A DNA stretch of 64,000 nt from Blakeslea trispora (Eukaryota > Mucoromycota > Mucoromycetes > Mucorales > Choanephoraceae), in NCBI GenBank assembly GCA_025331445.1, contig JAIWNE010000036.1, positions 1 to 64,000 of the forward strand. Direction: 5' to 3'. The notes beneath the pieces are model-generated. The model was not told where the DNA came from. It searched no databases and saw only the letters and a program-made list of their open reading frames with translations. Shown here piece after piece: positions 46,407 through 58,765 of this stretch; within the stretch, counting starts at the first letter, position 1; every line of letters begins with the position of its first letter. Made by a program: the position numbers and the translations under genes.

Positions 46407-49400
46407 ATGGCATTTCTACAACAACCACACTATTTGGATACTGCTTGTGCAACCAATTCACCATCGCCACCTAGTTCACCTATTCAACCTATACCAACCA
46501 GCTTTACTTCACATTTTGTACAAGCTTTACATGACTATCTCCCCACATCTGCAAACGCAAGCGACTCTGGCTTGTGTTTGTTCTTCAAGAAAGGCTCCAT
46601 CATTGAAGTCTTTAATAGGGATAATTCTGGATGGTGGGACGGCCAATGTGGTGATACCAGAGGATGGTTCCCAAGCAACTATGTCGGTCGTGTTGGCGAT
46701 CTAAAGCGACAAAGCGATGATTTTTATGACGAACATTCGAATAGAGTGCTAGAATCATGGCACCAAAAGTTAAATCAACGCATTAACAATACCTCTACTG
46801 TGTCACTTGACGAATATAACACAAAAGTAATATCAAAAAACGTTTTCTATTTCAATTTTATATACTGATTTCAAAATTCTGGTCCCGCAACCTACAGAGC
46901 TCTACTATCCAAACTCGTGTGGAGATGGCTAAAGCACTTGTGGAAAACGATAGCAACAAATCTGAAACAAGCTTAGGATCACCGTCAACTGCAGCGCATG
47001 ACATCCATTTGCTTATGGTAGAAATCACTAATCGAATCACTGAGCTAGTACAGGCTTGCAATGATCCTTCTCAGCAACCAAGAATCCAATTTTATATATT
47101 TCAGGTCGTCACTTCAGTCAAATCTATTCTTTCCAAAGCGAACATCGTAAACAAAGAAAGTCAGATTCTGAAAACATATCCTGAACTAGCCAAGCAGCGC
47201 AAGGTTGTATTGAATGGACTAAGTCGACTTGTGATAAAAGGAAAAGAGCTTCAACAGCCTGAGTGTCATACGCCATCAGATAAAGAAGAAGACAAAATGT
47301 CATACATAGCAGACCAATTGGTTACAAAAATGGAGCTGCTTGAAAGATTGTTAGTAGTATTGATAGGTAGTCTATCAACAACTCATAGTATTTACAGCCA
47401 AAACAAATCTACGTCTTTGTATCAATTCGATACACCTCGCTCATCTGTCACTTCTTTGGGACGTTCATCAATCTATTCAACAAGCTCACTATCAAAGCGT
47501 CAGAATTCATTGGATACAAGATATTCAAGCTATAGTACATCGTCTAGTACGTTTAGAGAGTTTTCAGCTTTGGAAAAAGAACATGTTCTGCAAGATGTGA
47601 TGGATCATCAAGCCGCGATTGACGATCTTATTAATCATCTTATCACCATTCTAGAGCGATACTTGATCAACAGGTATAAAGCTACAGAAATATTAGAGAC
47701 TACTCGAAAAGCAGTTGATGCTGTAAGGGCATTTTTGACGATTGCTGAGCATGTGTGCTCAAGTCTTGGAAACCCTGATCAAAGCAAAAACTTTCAAACA
47801 ATACCAGAGGATCCATGTTTGGTAACTCTTGTCATCAAAAAGGAATCTGTGTATAGTGCAATTACAAATCTAGTGACAGCCGTCAGAGCATTTACAGGAC
47901 CTCAATCAGTTGAATCTAATCTCGAAGAATCTTATAAGGACGACTTTGATCACTTGTGCTCTTGTTGTGAGGGAGTGATACATACAATAAGCGAATGCAC
48001 AATATGTGTGAGAACGTGTCTACAGCCTGACAAAGATAACAAGGCTCAGCATGTAACCACTATTCCGGATAATCAGAGTCATAGCTCGTTGGTTGAAAGT
48101 ACTCTAAGTTCTTTGGAAAGAAAATCATCTATTCTATATGCTATTCAGCAGCAACAAGATAGTCAATATACCCTCTTGGATGATATTTACGAAAAAGAAG
48201 TGTGTTCTCTTGCTGTTGGCCATCCAGTTTCGACATTTGAAGCAATCAACAAAGCCCTCGAGCAGAACAGGACAGAAAGATATATTCCTAAAGAGACATT
48301 GACTCAAAAGAATTTAATAATGCCTATCCCAACAATGGATACTCCAAAAGCCACTATGATGGAAATGTTTCAGCATCCTGAAGATAAACTGGTTCAAAAA
48401 GAATTACCGCTGACGCCAGCGATAGAAGTCGAGGTTTCATTAATTGATACAACAGAAGCACAAGATGTTGTTGACACCAAAAGTATCAGGGCTGAAGCAC
48501 AAACAACAGAATCAGATTTTCAGGTACCACCTTTGCCAAACAAAGATAGTGCTCATTCTCCATCTGCTGCATTACCACCAGTCGTTCCTCATCCTGTCAC
48601 TCCAATTGCATCCAAAAGCTCTTCCAAGCCTTCATCTAAAGATCAGTCAACCAAATCCCGGCGTTCTCGTGGGTTGAGTATGTCTTCTTTAAGGCCTTCA
48701 CTTCACAAGAATAAAGTAGATCGCATTTCCAGATCAGTGTCTACAGAGGCATTTACAGAGTCAATTCGACACCAGCTCTTGCCATCATGGATTACTTTTG
48801 GCTCAAATGTACAAGAGAAAGATAATAGTAACAAAAATAGCACTCGGATACCACCTCTTGTTGAAGACAGGTCACAACCTATAGAGGTATAACATTTAAA
48901 AATAGCTTAAAACTCTAATTATAATAGACTAATTGTATCATTTTTAGGAGGACCTTAAATATACATTTTCGAGCCAAACCAATTTTGGTGAAAATGAAAT
49001 GGTCTTCAATACTGATGGAGAGATTACTGGTGCAACAGTTGAGGCGCTGGTTCGCAAATTAACATCACATGAAAAATCACCAGGTATTGTCCAAATTCAC
49101 GCTTGTGCTTTCTGCTTATACCGTGTACTTATACCTCAAAATAGACCTACTTTTCACCCGAGCATTTCTTTATAATTTTCGATCATTTACTGATCCTATT
49201 ACTTTTGTTAAACTACTGGTTGATCGATTCGCCATTTCTCCTCCTGAGCCTCTTTGCGAAGACGAACTGATGGCATGGACAAATCAAGTCTTGACTCCTG
49301 TTCGACTTCGAGTTTATAATATAATCAAAACGTGGTTGGAAGCTTTTTTCAGTTATGAGCAAGATGCGTGCATTGAAGAGCGTTTAACACATTTTGTATC

Positions 49401-50603
49401 AAACCATATGCTCAATGTCATGCCCGGTCCAGCCAACCGAATGATGGAGCAAATCAAGAACGTTGTAAGTGTGACAAAATACATGTGCTTCTTTTTTTCT
49501 ATATTACTTATTCTTGCAAAAGTTTACATCAAAAGGATTGAATTGTGCTGGTCGCAAGCAATCGTTGATGGATAGTCAAATAACCTCCTCAAAGTCAAGC
49601 TCTCATATTGTACATAGCCCAACAAGTGGAAGCAGTCCTAGTGGTGGATCAATTCTAACAAACCTCTTGTTTGATGACAATCATTCAGATATACCCAATG
49701 AGAAGATCCCTACTACTGTTTTTGGAAAATCCACACGAAACAGCTTAAGAAAGGCATTCATTCACAACAATCTATCAGCTATTCATGTTTACGATATTGA
49801 CCCAACTGAAATGGCACGTCAACTTACCTTGATGGAGAGTGATTTATTCATTCAGATTCGTCCTAATGAGATGATTGGTCAAGAATTCAAAAAGAAAGTG
49901 GGCCTGAGTCAAGCTATCCATGTGAAGGCCATGATTCAAAAAAGCACACGAATTACTAGTTGGATTTCTGATACTATCTTGGTAGAAGTGGATGCCAAGA
50001 AACGTGCTCAAGTTCTGAAATACTGGATCAAAGTTGGCGATGTAAGTGCAGTTGCTATTGCGTATTTTGGAATGAATGAAACTCATGTTTTTCTGTCCAC
50101 GTATTGATCTTTAGGCATGCTTGCAATTGAACAACTATAACACGCTCATGGCCATTCGATCTGCGCTCGATTCTACTAGTATTGTAAGGCTAAAGAAAAC
50201 CTGGGATTACATTTCTACAAAGTACAGATTGATTTGGGAACCTATTTACAAAGCAACAGATTCCCAAAGAAACTTTGCTGAATATAGACACCGTTTGAAA
50301 ACTACAGTAGCACCTTGTTTACCTTTCCTTGGAGTTTATTTGACTGACATGACTTTTATTGATGACGGTAATTCTGATCGCCGCCTTTCACCTGGTGGTC
50401 ACTCTCTTATCAACTTTGACAAGTACATGAAAATCACCCGAGTGCTCAACGAAATCAACCAGTTTCAAGTGCCTTACAGATTACTTGAAGTAGAAGAAAT
50501 TCAAAAATACATAACACGAGTACTTGACACTGTTGAACAAGATGATCAAGTTTTCTATGATAGAAGTTTAATTCGAGAACCAAAGGAAGAAGAAGCAATT
50601 TAG
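46407..50603 (+). CDS. SH3-domain Ras guanine-nucleotide exchange factor (Cdc25-type)
   Basis: A large cytosolic activator of Ras-like GTPases. Residues about 30-100 form an SH3 domain (FVQALHDYLPTSANASDSG, SIIEVFNRDNSGWWDGQC, RGWFPSNYVGRVGDL). A long helical and Ser-rich middle region follows. After it come the RasGEF N-terminal module (DGEITGATVEALVRKLTSH; TFTRAFLYNFRSFTDPITFV; LTPVRLRVYNIIKTWLEAFF) and the catalytic CDC25 domain: IDPTEMARQLTLMESDLFIQ, STRITSWISDTILVE, RAQVLKYWIKVGD, NNYNTLMAIRSALDSTSIVR, APCLPFLGVYLTDMTFIDDG and LINFDKYMKITRVLNEINQF. The order SH3-middle-REM-CDC25 matches fungal Cdc25 proteins that act upstream of cAMP signalling and polarity. About seven exons. The first ATG at 46407 was chosen because the SH3 domain follows closely. 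Confidence 0.92.
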
Positions 50604-51057
50604 ATCAAACAGATTGTGATTTTAAAGGAAAAGAAATTACTTTGTATTATAATAAAACAAGAGAAGGCGAAGCAATTCGCTTTGTATTAAGCTAAAAGAG
50701 CTCATCATCGCATGTTCTCATTCATCCTAATTGACTTTTTCATTCTTCTCAGTATCAATAGTGACATAAAAGAAGAGGCTGCCTAGTCTTTTCTACAAGT
50801 GTTTTACTGAACAGGCTTTGTGTCATATGAAATTCTATTGTATGTCTGCTTCATGTTTCATCGGTAGTAAGTCTTAGATGATGCGCTCTGAACTTTTTGT
50901 ATTAGACATACTAAACTTGTACAAGACAATACTGATACAACTCTCAAATTTTTTCTTTTTCTTTAATGTCCAGGTCTTTATCTTTAATTTGGCTACAATA
51001 TACACATCTACACTCTCATAGCTTGCCCGTTGTATAGGTTCAATCTTTCTTCACTGT
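50604..51057. other. spacer between convergent genes
   Basis: 3' flanks of the RasGEF and DDHD lipase genes, with AATAAAA near 50651. No gene or structured element seen. Confidence 0.4.
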
Positions 51058-53821
51058 TTAAGGTTGCTTTATTTTAATCTCTTGATGTTTGCTATCCCTG
51101 TATATTTCTCGAATCAAGAAGCCTGCTATGTCGATATCCTACAAAAAGAATCCTTTTTAGTACCACAATTAAGTGTCAGAAAAGTAATGATAACATACCT
51201 GCCAATAAGACATATGAACACTTATCGCACTGATGTATGCATTTTCCAATAGTCCTTCTTGTAAATAGAAATCGAGTCGACCATGATGAGGATTCAGCTT
51301 CTCTAATTTAGCTGCACTTTTTACTGCTGCTTTTGATTCAATCGTAGATGGTTCTGACTCTGACCTGGAAGTTAGTTCCTCATCTACTGATTCTTTGTTG
51401 GCTGCATTAAACGAAAATCCAAATCCACGCATCAATAAGCTGTTTGTAAGCCCCGACTTGAGTGATTCAATCATAGAATTTGCTTTGTTGGCTAGATCGT
51501 TGCCCATATGAAAGCTTGCGTCCAAAACACTTTTCAACCCGCCTTTTATATAAGGAATAGGTACAGGCTTTAATCTTGAGCCATAATGACGGACCACTAA
51601 CGGTTCAAGTCGATAAGCAACTGGATCTGATTTGTGAAATATGTTATAGACGCTGTCAACTGCCGGATAAACAAAAGTGACAGTGTTTTTACTATCACCA
51701 AGTAATGGTGTACTTTCAGATGACTTTCTAGAAACAATCTTGTTGCCTTTTAAGAGCAATATCATACCCAAGGGCGATCCTATAGCAAAAAAATTCTTCA
51801 CAGGAAAAGATAAACTAGCAAGTTTCTTGGTATCAGAGTTCAATGGCGAAGCTGACTTTTGGGTCTGCGAAAACGGTTGGCTGGTCAGGATATCAAATGC
51901 TATTAACGACTTGATTGGAATTACAAAGGTAAGATGGTTTCCAGAGATTTACAAAAGAAAAAGCAAACTTACGCCAAGAGAATGAGCCATGATAGAAACC
52001 TGGCCATTATTCTTCTGGAAGGACGGATTTCTTTTGATGAAAAGTTGATATACACGGTTCACCTCTTTTGTGACGACCTGAATCATAAGGTCATGATATT
52101 TACTAGTCAAGTAAAGTGGTACTATACAAGAGAGTTATTAACAACATCAAATTATATCTTCACCGCTAACCTACTGTCGAGAAAAACGTCAGAAACAAGT
52201 GTACGAATGTTAGGAGCGCCTTCCAGAGTAATTTCATCAATTGTAGGGCATCCATCATCTCCATCAGAAATAATACCTAAATCTGACTCATCCTCGGTCT
52301 CCTCGTTATCCTGTACGCCAAACACAATACTGTTTCTCCAAAGAATAGGAAGCACTTGGATGCCATTCGCTCGATTCAAAGAGCCAGTGCCTGAGATTGC
52401 TATAGGCCAAGTAGATTTTATTGTTTTCCTGAAAACATTGACATCTAATCATTTTTCTTAAGTTGGCAACTTTTTCTTTTAGACAACATGCCATACCATG
52501 AACGAAATTTTGTCCCATACGCTCTGACATCTGTTGCCCAATACTATTGTATGTTTATGAAACCATCGAAGCTCTTTTTTTTTTTTGTAGTTATGCAACT
52601 TACCCATGAATAACCAATACCACTTGATCAATCTCTCGCATCTCTTCCTCGCTTTTTTCGTTCTCATAATCCTCGGCCAACCGCTTTGTATATTCATTTT
52701 GCTCGGTAAGTTTTTGACGATCAGTACTAATGTCTCTTGTTTGATCAGTATGGTCAGACTGTACTTTATTGTCTGACGTTGTATCTTCCTTCAAACTCTT
52801 TTGATCTACATTGTTTTCTTCCTTATTCTTCTTAGATTCATTCTTGACCTCTTGATGACCTCTCAATAGTTTGATTCCACCCAGATTTTGATTATTTGTG
52901 ATTGTAGTAAAGAAGCTCCTAGCGATTTTCCCTCCAGTTGTGTCTCTGTTTATACAGTACATATTATGTTTAGTGTTGATGGTAGATTTTCATGAATCGG
53001 ACTCACTCTAAAAGCCAAGCCTGTATAGGGCTTGTATATATGACATATTGACCAAGATAGGGTCCCAACAAGTTCTCTTTCTCTTCAATATGAATTTCTG
53101 TCTTGTCGTTTTGAGTTGCGGGTTTTTGGTCTGAAAATTTGACAGGTGAGTCTGACTTCTTTTCTGTAGCTACTTCCTGAGACAAACTGGCTTCTACGGC
53201 ACTTTTTGTTGGCTTTGCGTATGGGCGATGTTTTCTACTTACTAGTAAGCAAACCATTCCTTTTTCAAACAGCCAGTTGATACCTACAAGTAGCCTTGTT
53301 CAATTTGGTTGGATAGATTCTCATCACAAGGTAACCATTTAGACAATCCATCGGTCTGCATAAACCAGGTTGCTCTCCTCACTGGATAAACTGGACCTTC
53401 CCAATAAACAGGAGAAATCTCTCGCTTGGATATGTTCACATCGAAAAGATAGTCTTCATTGACAGCCACAAGGTTTGTCTCATGGCTCTAAAGAAGCAGT
53501 GTGTAAGCCAACATATTGCCATGTATAAATGCGCAGTATCGACTTGCATGATAGGCTTTTTCTAGAGCTACATTGTCTCGTTTCGAAAAAGGGATCCAGT
53601 TTTTAGGCGCACTTTTAGGAACAATCTCAGGCTTTTTTGTTTCCACAGTAAGGATAGTAGATGAACGGTCTCTTTTTGCTTTTCTGACAGCAATAGGATC
53701 CACAATTGGACAATCAATTGCATGAAACCTTTTATAAGATTAATGAAAGAAGCACTGAGAATATTTTAGCTTACCATTGAGCATTAAGGTGAGGCACTTT
53801 GCAAGTATTGTCTTCTGTCAT
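51058..53821 (-). CDS. DDHD-domain phospholipase A1
   Basis: Intracellular PA-preferring phospholipase A1 family (human DDHD1/2, yeast YOR022C), acting on phosphatidic acid at organelle membranes. Exon 1 (MTEDNTCKVPHLNAQW, start 53821) splices to FHAIDCPIVDPIAVRK, a WWE-like N-terminal region (VYWEGPVYPVRRATWFMQTD, WLPCDENLSNQIEQGYL). A charged linker follows, then the hydrolase core: EIDQVVLVIHGIGQQMSERM, QVLPILWRNSI, and the nucleophile elbow NNGQVSIMAHSLGV. The DDHD domain begins FFAIGSPLGMILLLKG and contains the diagnostic FHKSDPVAYRLEPLVV. The final exons read HGRLDFYLQEGLLENAYIS and IAGFLIREIYRDSK. The elbow reads AHSLG rather than GxSxG. About a dozen exons. Confidence 0.88.
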
Positions 53822-54189
53822 TACCAGGTAACAAAGAAAAAGGAGGAAAATGCATTTCTGGAGCTGCTAATCAAAATTTAAATCGTGTAAAAATGGGATT
53901 CAAGGTCGAATGAAATTCTCTCAGAATTGAGCGAATCAGCGAAAACTTAGTCACTATGCTAAACAATCGATCATCTGTCTCTCTTGCTCAAATCACTCTC
54001 ACTGCCAATTAGACTATACAAAATGTCCAGAATTACACTTGAGATAATTGTTTGTCATTCCGAATACAATATCACTCCATTTCGAATGTGATAGATGCTC
54101 TTAGAGTCACGCTTTATTTATTTATTTTTTACAAAAATAATCCCCTTTTCTGCTTTATATCTTTCAAAGCCACGCACTGTAGGACCAAC
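53822..54189. other. upstream flank of the DDHD lipase gene
   Basis: Presumed promoter side of the minus-strand lipase gene; AT-rich with no recognised element and no gene. Confidence 0.35.
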
Positions 54190-54790
54190 CATATGAACTA
54201 TATCAATCCAAATGAACTACCCGTTAACGACGACACATCGCTCCTCCGCAACCAGATGAAAAAACTATTCACAGTGATCCAGTAGCAACAAACTTGAGGA
54301 CGAGAAATTCAACCAAATGAAGTCGAACTAACCTTGGTGCTTAGTGAAGTCTTGGATAACTCGTTCCCAAACCAGCTCAAAGACGAATCTTGCAGATAAA
54401 AACAAAACATCCAATTGTACAAACATCGAGTCTGGACTAGTGTTCAGCAAGTCAATAGAGAATTCAACCAAAATATGAGAAAGCGGACACCCATCCACTT
54501 GTCAGTACCGTTTATAAGATCCCCGAAACAACTCGAATCCAAGCTCATGCAAGCAACGAGTTGTATGGACAAGTTCAATGTCCCTAAGCCATCTTTTCCT
54601 CACACATAGACTTGGAGATATCAGATAACACTGTCGAACAAGCTCAAAGATTGGCCGTCTATGGCTTTGGATCAGCAAATTTCGAGGAGAACAATGCCAA
54701 AGAGATTACCCTTAAGGCGCTCCAACTTCTGATTAGCGCCAAACACGAAACAGTTGAGGGAGATGGAAAGATAAATGCATTCTGTTGAGA
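54190..54790 (+). pseudogene. decayed gag-like or host coding remnant
   Basis: Coding-like segments in successive + frames read MNYINPNELPVNDDTSLLRN, then HRVWTSVQQVNREFNQNM, then DNTVEQAQRLAVYGFGSANF and AKEITLKALQLLISAKHET. Stops and frame changes separate them. The last block recalls, from memory only, capsid-like ORFs of fungal retroelements. No motif settles it. It has no intact neighbour such as a reverse transcriptase. Confidence 0.35.
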
Positions 54791-55304
54791 ATTTGTTGAA
54801 CAGCTTCAAGGAACTCGTATGATATTATGGCAAAGAAGAATTAATGAAACATCAGGAATAGCCTGAGATTGTTTCACTTGTGCCTTCATTAAACAAAATA
54901 AACAAAAAGTATTCATACTATTTCGCTATTGATGAAAGAATTCGTGCTACCTAATACAACGCAGGAGTACAGACTTGTTCAACAGTACATTCTGCTCTCT
55001 AAGTTTCTGCTTACATGATATTATTCTCTATCGTCTACTCGATTCTGTCAACTGTTGGTCAGATTGATCAGTCCGTTGTTACAATACATGTACAAGTATA
55101 GATTTTATTTAGAGGGAATTAATGGTCAGATGTGCCAAATACCATATCTTGGTTTAAAGACAAAATGATCAGAAATCCATTCTCTAAAAAGAAAAGGCTT
55201 TACTAACTATAGAAGCTTTAACTTTGGAACAAGAGTTTGAAAAGGATTATGTGGTAGTTTGCGGTGTGAAAATAGGTCATGATGCGCTCCTTCCAGTTTG
55301 GAGG

Positions 55305-55350
<46 letters not shown>

Positions 55351-56426
55351 AAAGAGCTACAGACGAGTCAAGCGCAATAAAGATGATAGTAAATGACTTT
55401 GATTCCAATTACGATTTGTTTCTAATCCTTCAGTCGAGCTTATATAACAAACTTGCGCGTTTTAAGTGTTAGTGAACTGTATCATACATCGTTCGCCATA
55501 ATCAAGCTTGCTATCAATCAGATTCGATATAACTTTGGCTACAAAAACCAATATAAGCGAGTAAAGTGTTGGAAAAAATTACAGCAAATAGAGACAAACC
55601 TTGTGTGCTATGCCAAATCACTATTAATCCCAAAAAATGCCTGCATGCGACCTGATATAAGATCATTGGATCATAGTTAGTTTGCCAATAGAGTATTAGA
55701 ATATGCTAGTTCTGATTACTCTTGTATTATTTCATAATCAGTTTAACTTTATGCACGGATCTGCTAAACCTCTGATACCTTTTTTTTTATACAAAAAACG
55801 TTTCTATGCAAAAGATCCATCATGTTTCTATTTTGAATACCCTTGCTTTGTTCCTCTTAGTGTATGTCTAATCCAACAGAAAATAACAGAAAAATAGTCA
55901 AACTACTTCGTCTTGTAAACTACTTGATTGTTAGCTACAGTCATACACAATGGCCTAACTATTTGTTTTTTTAAAGAAAAGAAAGAGTACCACCGAACCA
56001 TGATCTTGTAAGAGACTGTTGAATATAAACTTGATCTTTTCCAGAAAGCTTGAGGTTTTGCAAAAAATCTTTATATGAAAGAGTGAATCATTGGCTCTTT
56101 TTTTTTTTTATTAAAATAGTGCTTTAAAATCTAATATCCAGTGCATAAAGAGATTTGTTTATGCATACAAATCAATTTCTTTTCTTCTAATATCACTATA
56201 CACGGTTTTAGCCCACTATGAATTACATGAATCAATCAAGATGTATGTCTAAAATTATCATCATTAGAAGTGTATATGATGTATCATTGGGTTGCTATTC
56301 TTCTTTTATGCCTTAAAACAAATATTGACTTGTATCTTACTGGTCAAATGAATACCTGATGGACAACAATTTATAGACAATAAAAGTTTGGAGAAAACAT
56401 CAACAGTCTGACCTTTTGCCTTAAGG
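54791..56426. other. gene-poor stretch with (GA)20 microsatellite at 55308-55347
   Basis: No supported gene. A perfect GA dinucleotide run spans 55308-55347. A short coding-like peptide precedes it (LEQEFEKDYVVVCGVKIGHD, 55224-55290) and another follows at 55453-55680 (FGYKNQYKRVKCWKKLQQIE), but neither extends. They are probably further relics. Confidence 0.45.
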
Positions 56427-58310
56427 ATGCTTGTTTTAACTTTCGTCTATCTTCTGATAGCTCTTGTACCAACTGTCTTTCTTAGTCAAAATGAAGACGA
56501 CAATTTCAAGACAATCAGACTACATATCCGGCACGCTACCATCAACCCCGATTGTTTCAGTCAGCCGCATCGTGTTGTACTAGTCAACGGACAATTCCCT
56601 GCCCCACCTATACGTGTGATCAAAGGTGATAATATTAAGCTGATTGTCGAAAACGACTCTTCTAATAATGCTTCAACAAGTATTCATGTCCACGGTATTC
56701 GTCAAATATATTCAAATTATGCTGACGGTGTTCCAGATATCACTCAAACCCCTATTCGTCCTGGCGAGAAATTTGTTTACAGGTTTAAAGTGGTTGATCA
56801 AACCGGTACCTTTTTTTACCATGCACATGTCTTGACACAGGACGAAACAGTCCAAGGTCCCTTCATTGTTTATGACTCTCAAGAGGCGTTGGAAAACAAG
56901 AAACCAGACGGCCCTTACTTTTACGATCATGAGCTTGTCTTACAATGGAGCGAATGGTGGCATCAATCTCTTCAAGACAGAGCAAACTTCTACTTGAGCC
57001 CCAATTTCACCGCTGATTCAGGCCCTGATAGTGTACTTCTAAACGGCCAAGGTGTCCATCCTAATGGTACAATTTCAGAAGACTGTAAAGGCTTTTACTA
57101 TTTTGATGTTGCTCCCAATAAAGTATACCGATTGCGCAACATTGGTGGTATGACATTCCGTAACCTGGCAATTGCTATAAAGGACCATGATATGCAACTT
57201 ATAGAGATTGATGGTGAATATATCAAGCCATATAATTTGTCATCCATAGAAATGAGTCCTGGTCAGCGGATGTCTGTTCTCATTCGCACAGGCAACCATC
57301 CTCCTGGAAGCCTTTTTCCAATTCTTAGTCGGTACATATAGCGTTTTGACAACAACAATCCTGGTTATACACAGTCTGGTTATGGATATCTGAGATACAT
57401 CGGTACAGAAAAGAACAAAACTCAAGACAAAAGTCATGAAAACCAAAAAAAGCAAGGAAATAACACAGATTGTCAAGATCAAATCGAAAACCCAAAAAAA
57501 GAAAAAGTAACAGGTCGTTCTCGCCTATTTGAAAGACCTCAAACACCAGTATATAACGCAAACGACAGTGTTCCAGGTTGGGTTTTGCCACAAGTCTCAC
57601 CATGGAAGCGTACTGGAGTATCCATTCTCAAAGCTAGAGCTGATCATACTATCTTTGTGGGTATGAGAGAGATTAGGCTTATGGATAATTCCCTTCGCTT
57701 TATCAACAATAACCGTTCGTACATTGCGCATCCTTGGGGAAATGGTTCGGCGTCTTTGCTCGACATTGTTCAAAAGAATCCCAGAGTTGGTGCTCTTGAC
57801 AAACGAGATGGTTATTCTTTCAAACATCATACATATCCTGTAGATCTCAACCAAGTAGTCGATTTCGTCTTTCAAAACTACTATCTGCCTCCTCCTGCCC
57901 CGGCCAACATTTGTGTATCTCATCCTTGGCACACGCATGGCTATTCACATTATCTTATGGCAGAAGGTCCAGGCGATTATGATCCTGTTAAAGACAGGGA
58001 TTTGGTGACATTTTCTCAACCGCTATTAAAGGATGTCAGTATTGCTTATCCTGCACCTAGAAATGGGTCCATAGGTTGTGGTTGGACAAGAGTCAGAATT
58101 CTTACTGTAAGTCTCTCTTCAACTAAATATACATATAAAAACTTTGTATTTACTTTGCTTCTATAAAAAATCTTCATATTACAGGATAATCCTGGTGTTT
58201 GGGCTGTCCATTGTCATATAACCGCACATATGCTTCAGGGCAAGCTAATTGTACTAGAGGTTGCTCCTGAGAAGCTAAAATCAACGAAAAAAATAGCATC
58301 TTGCGACTAG
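56427..58310 (+). pseudogene. secreted multicopper oxidase (laccase/ascorbate-oxidase-like) with in-frame stop
   Basis: Three-cupredoxin multicopper oxidase, family members of which oxidise phenols, ascorbate or metals with O2 outside the cell. A signal peptide (MLVLTFVYLLIALVPTVFLS) precedes domain 1. Copper-ligand sets are all visible: TSIHVHGIRQ, GTFFYHAHVLTQ, CVSHPWHTHGYSHYL and GVWAVHCHITAHMLQGK. The frame is interrupted by TAG at 57339-57341 (ILSRYI-stop-RFDNNNPGYTQSGYGYLRY). The same frame then continues to the true stop at 58308-58310, with one intron (about 58108-58185). No intron can remove the stop. The residue at the type-1 copper axial position (after HMLQG) is Lys instead of Met/Leu/Phe. 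Both point to a disabled or nearly disabled gene, otherwise well preserved, so inactivation is recent or the stop is a sequencing error. Confidence 0.85.

Positions 58311-58765
<455 letters not shown>

Noticed and set aside
57331..57345. Intron to remove the in-frame stop in the multicopper oxidase
   Set aside because: A GT at 57332 and an AG at 57340 would define an intron of only 10 nt; coding sequence matches the family on both sides without a gap, so splicing cannot explain it.
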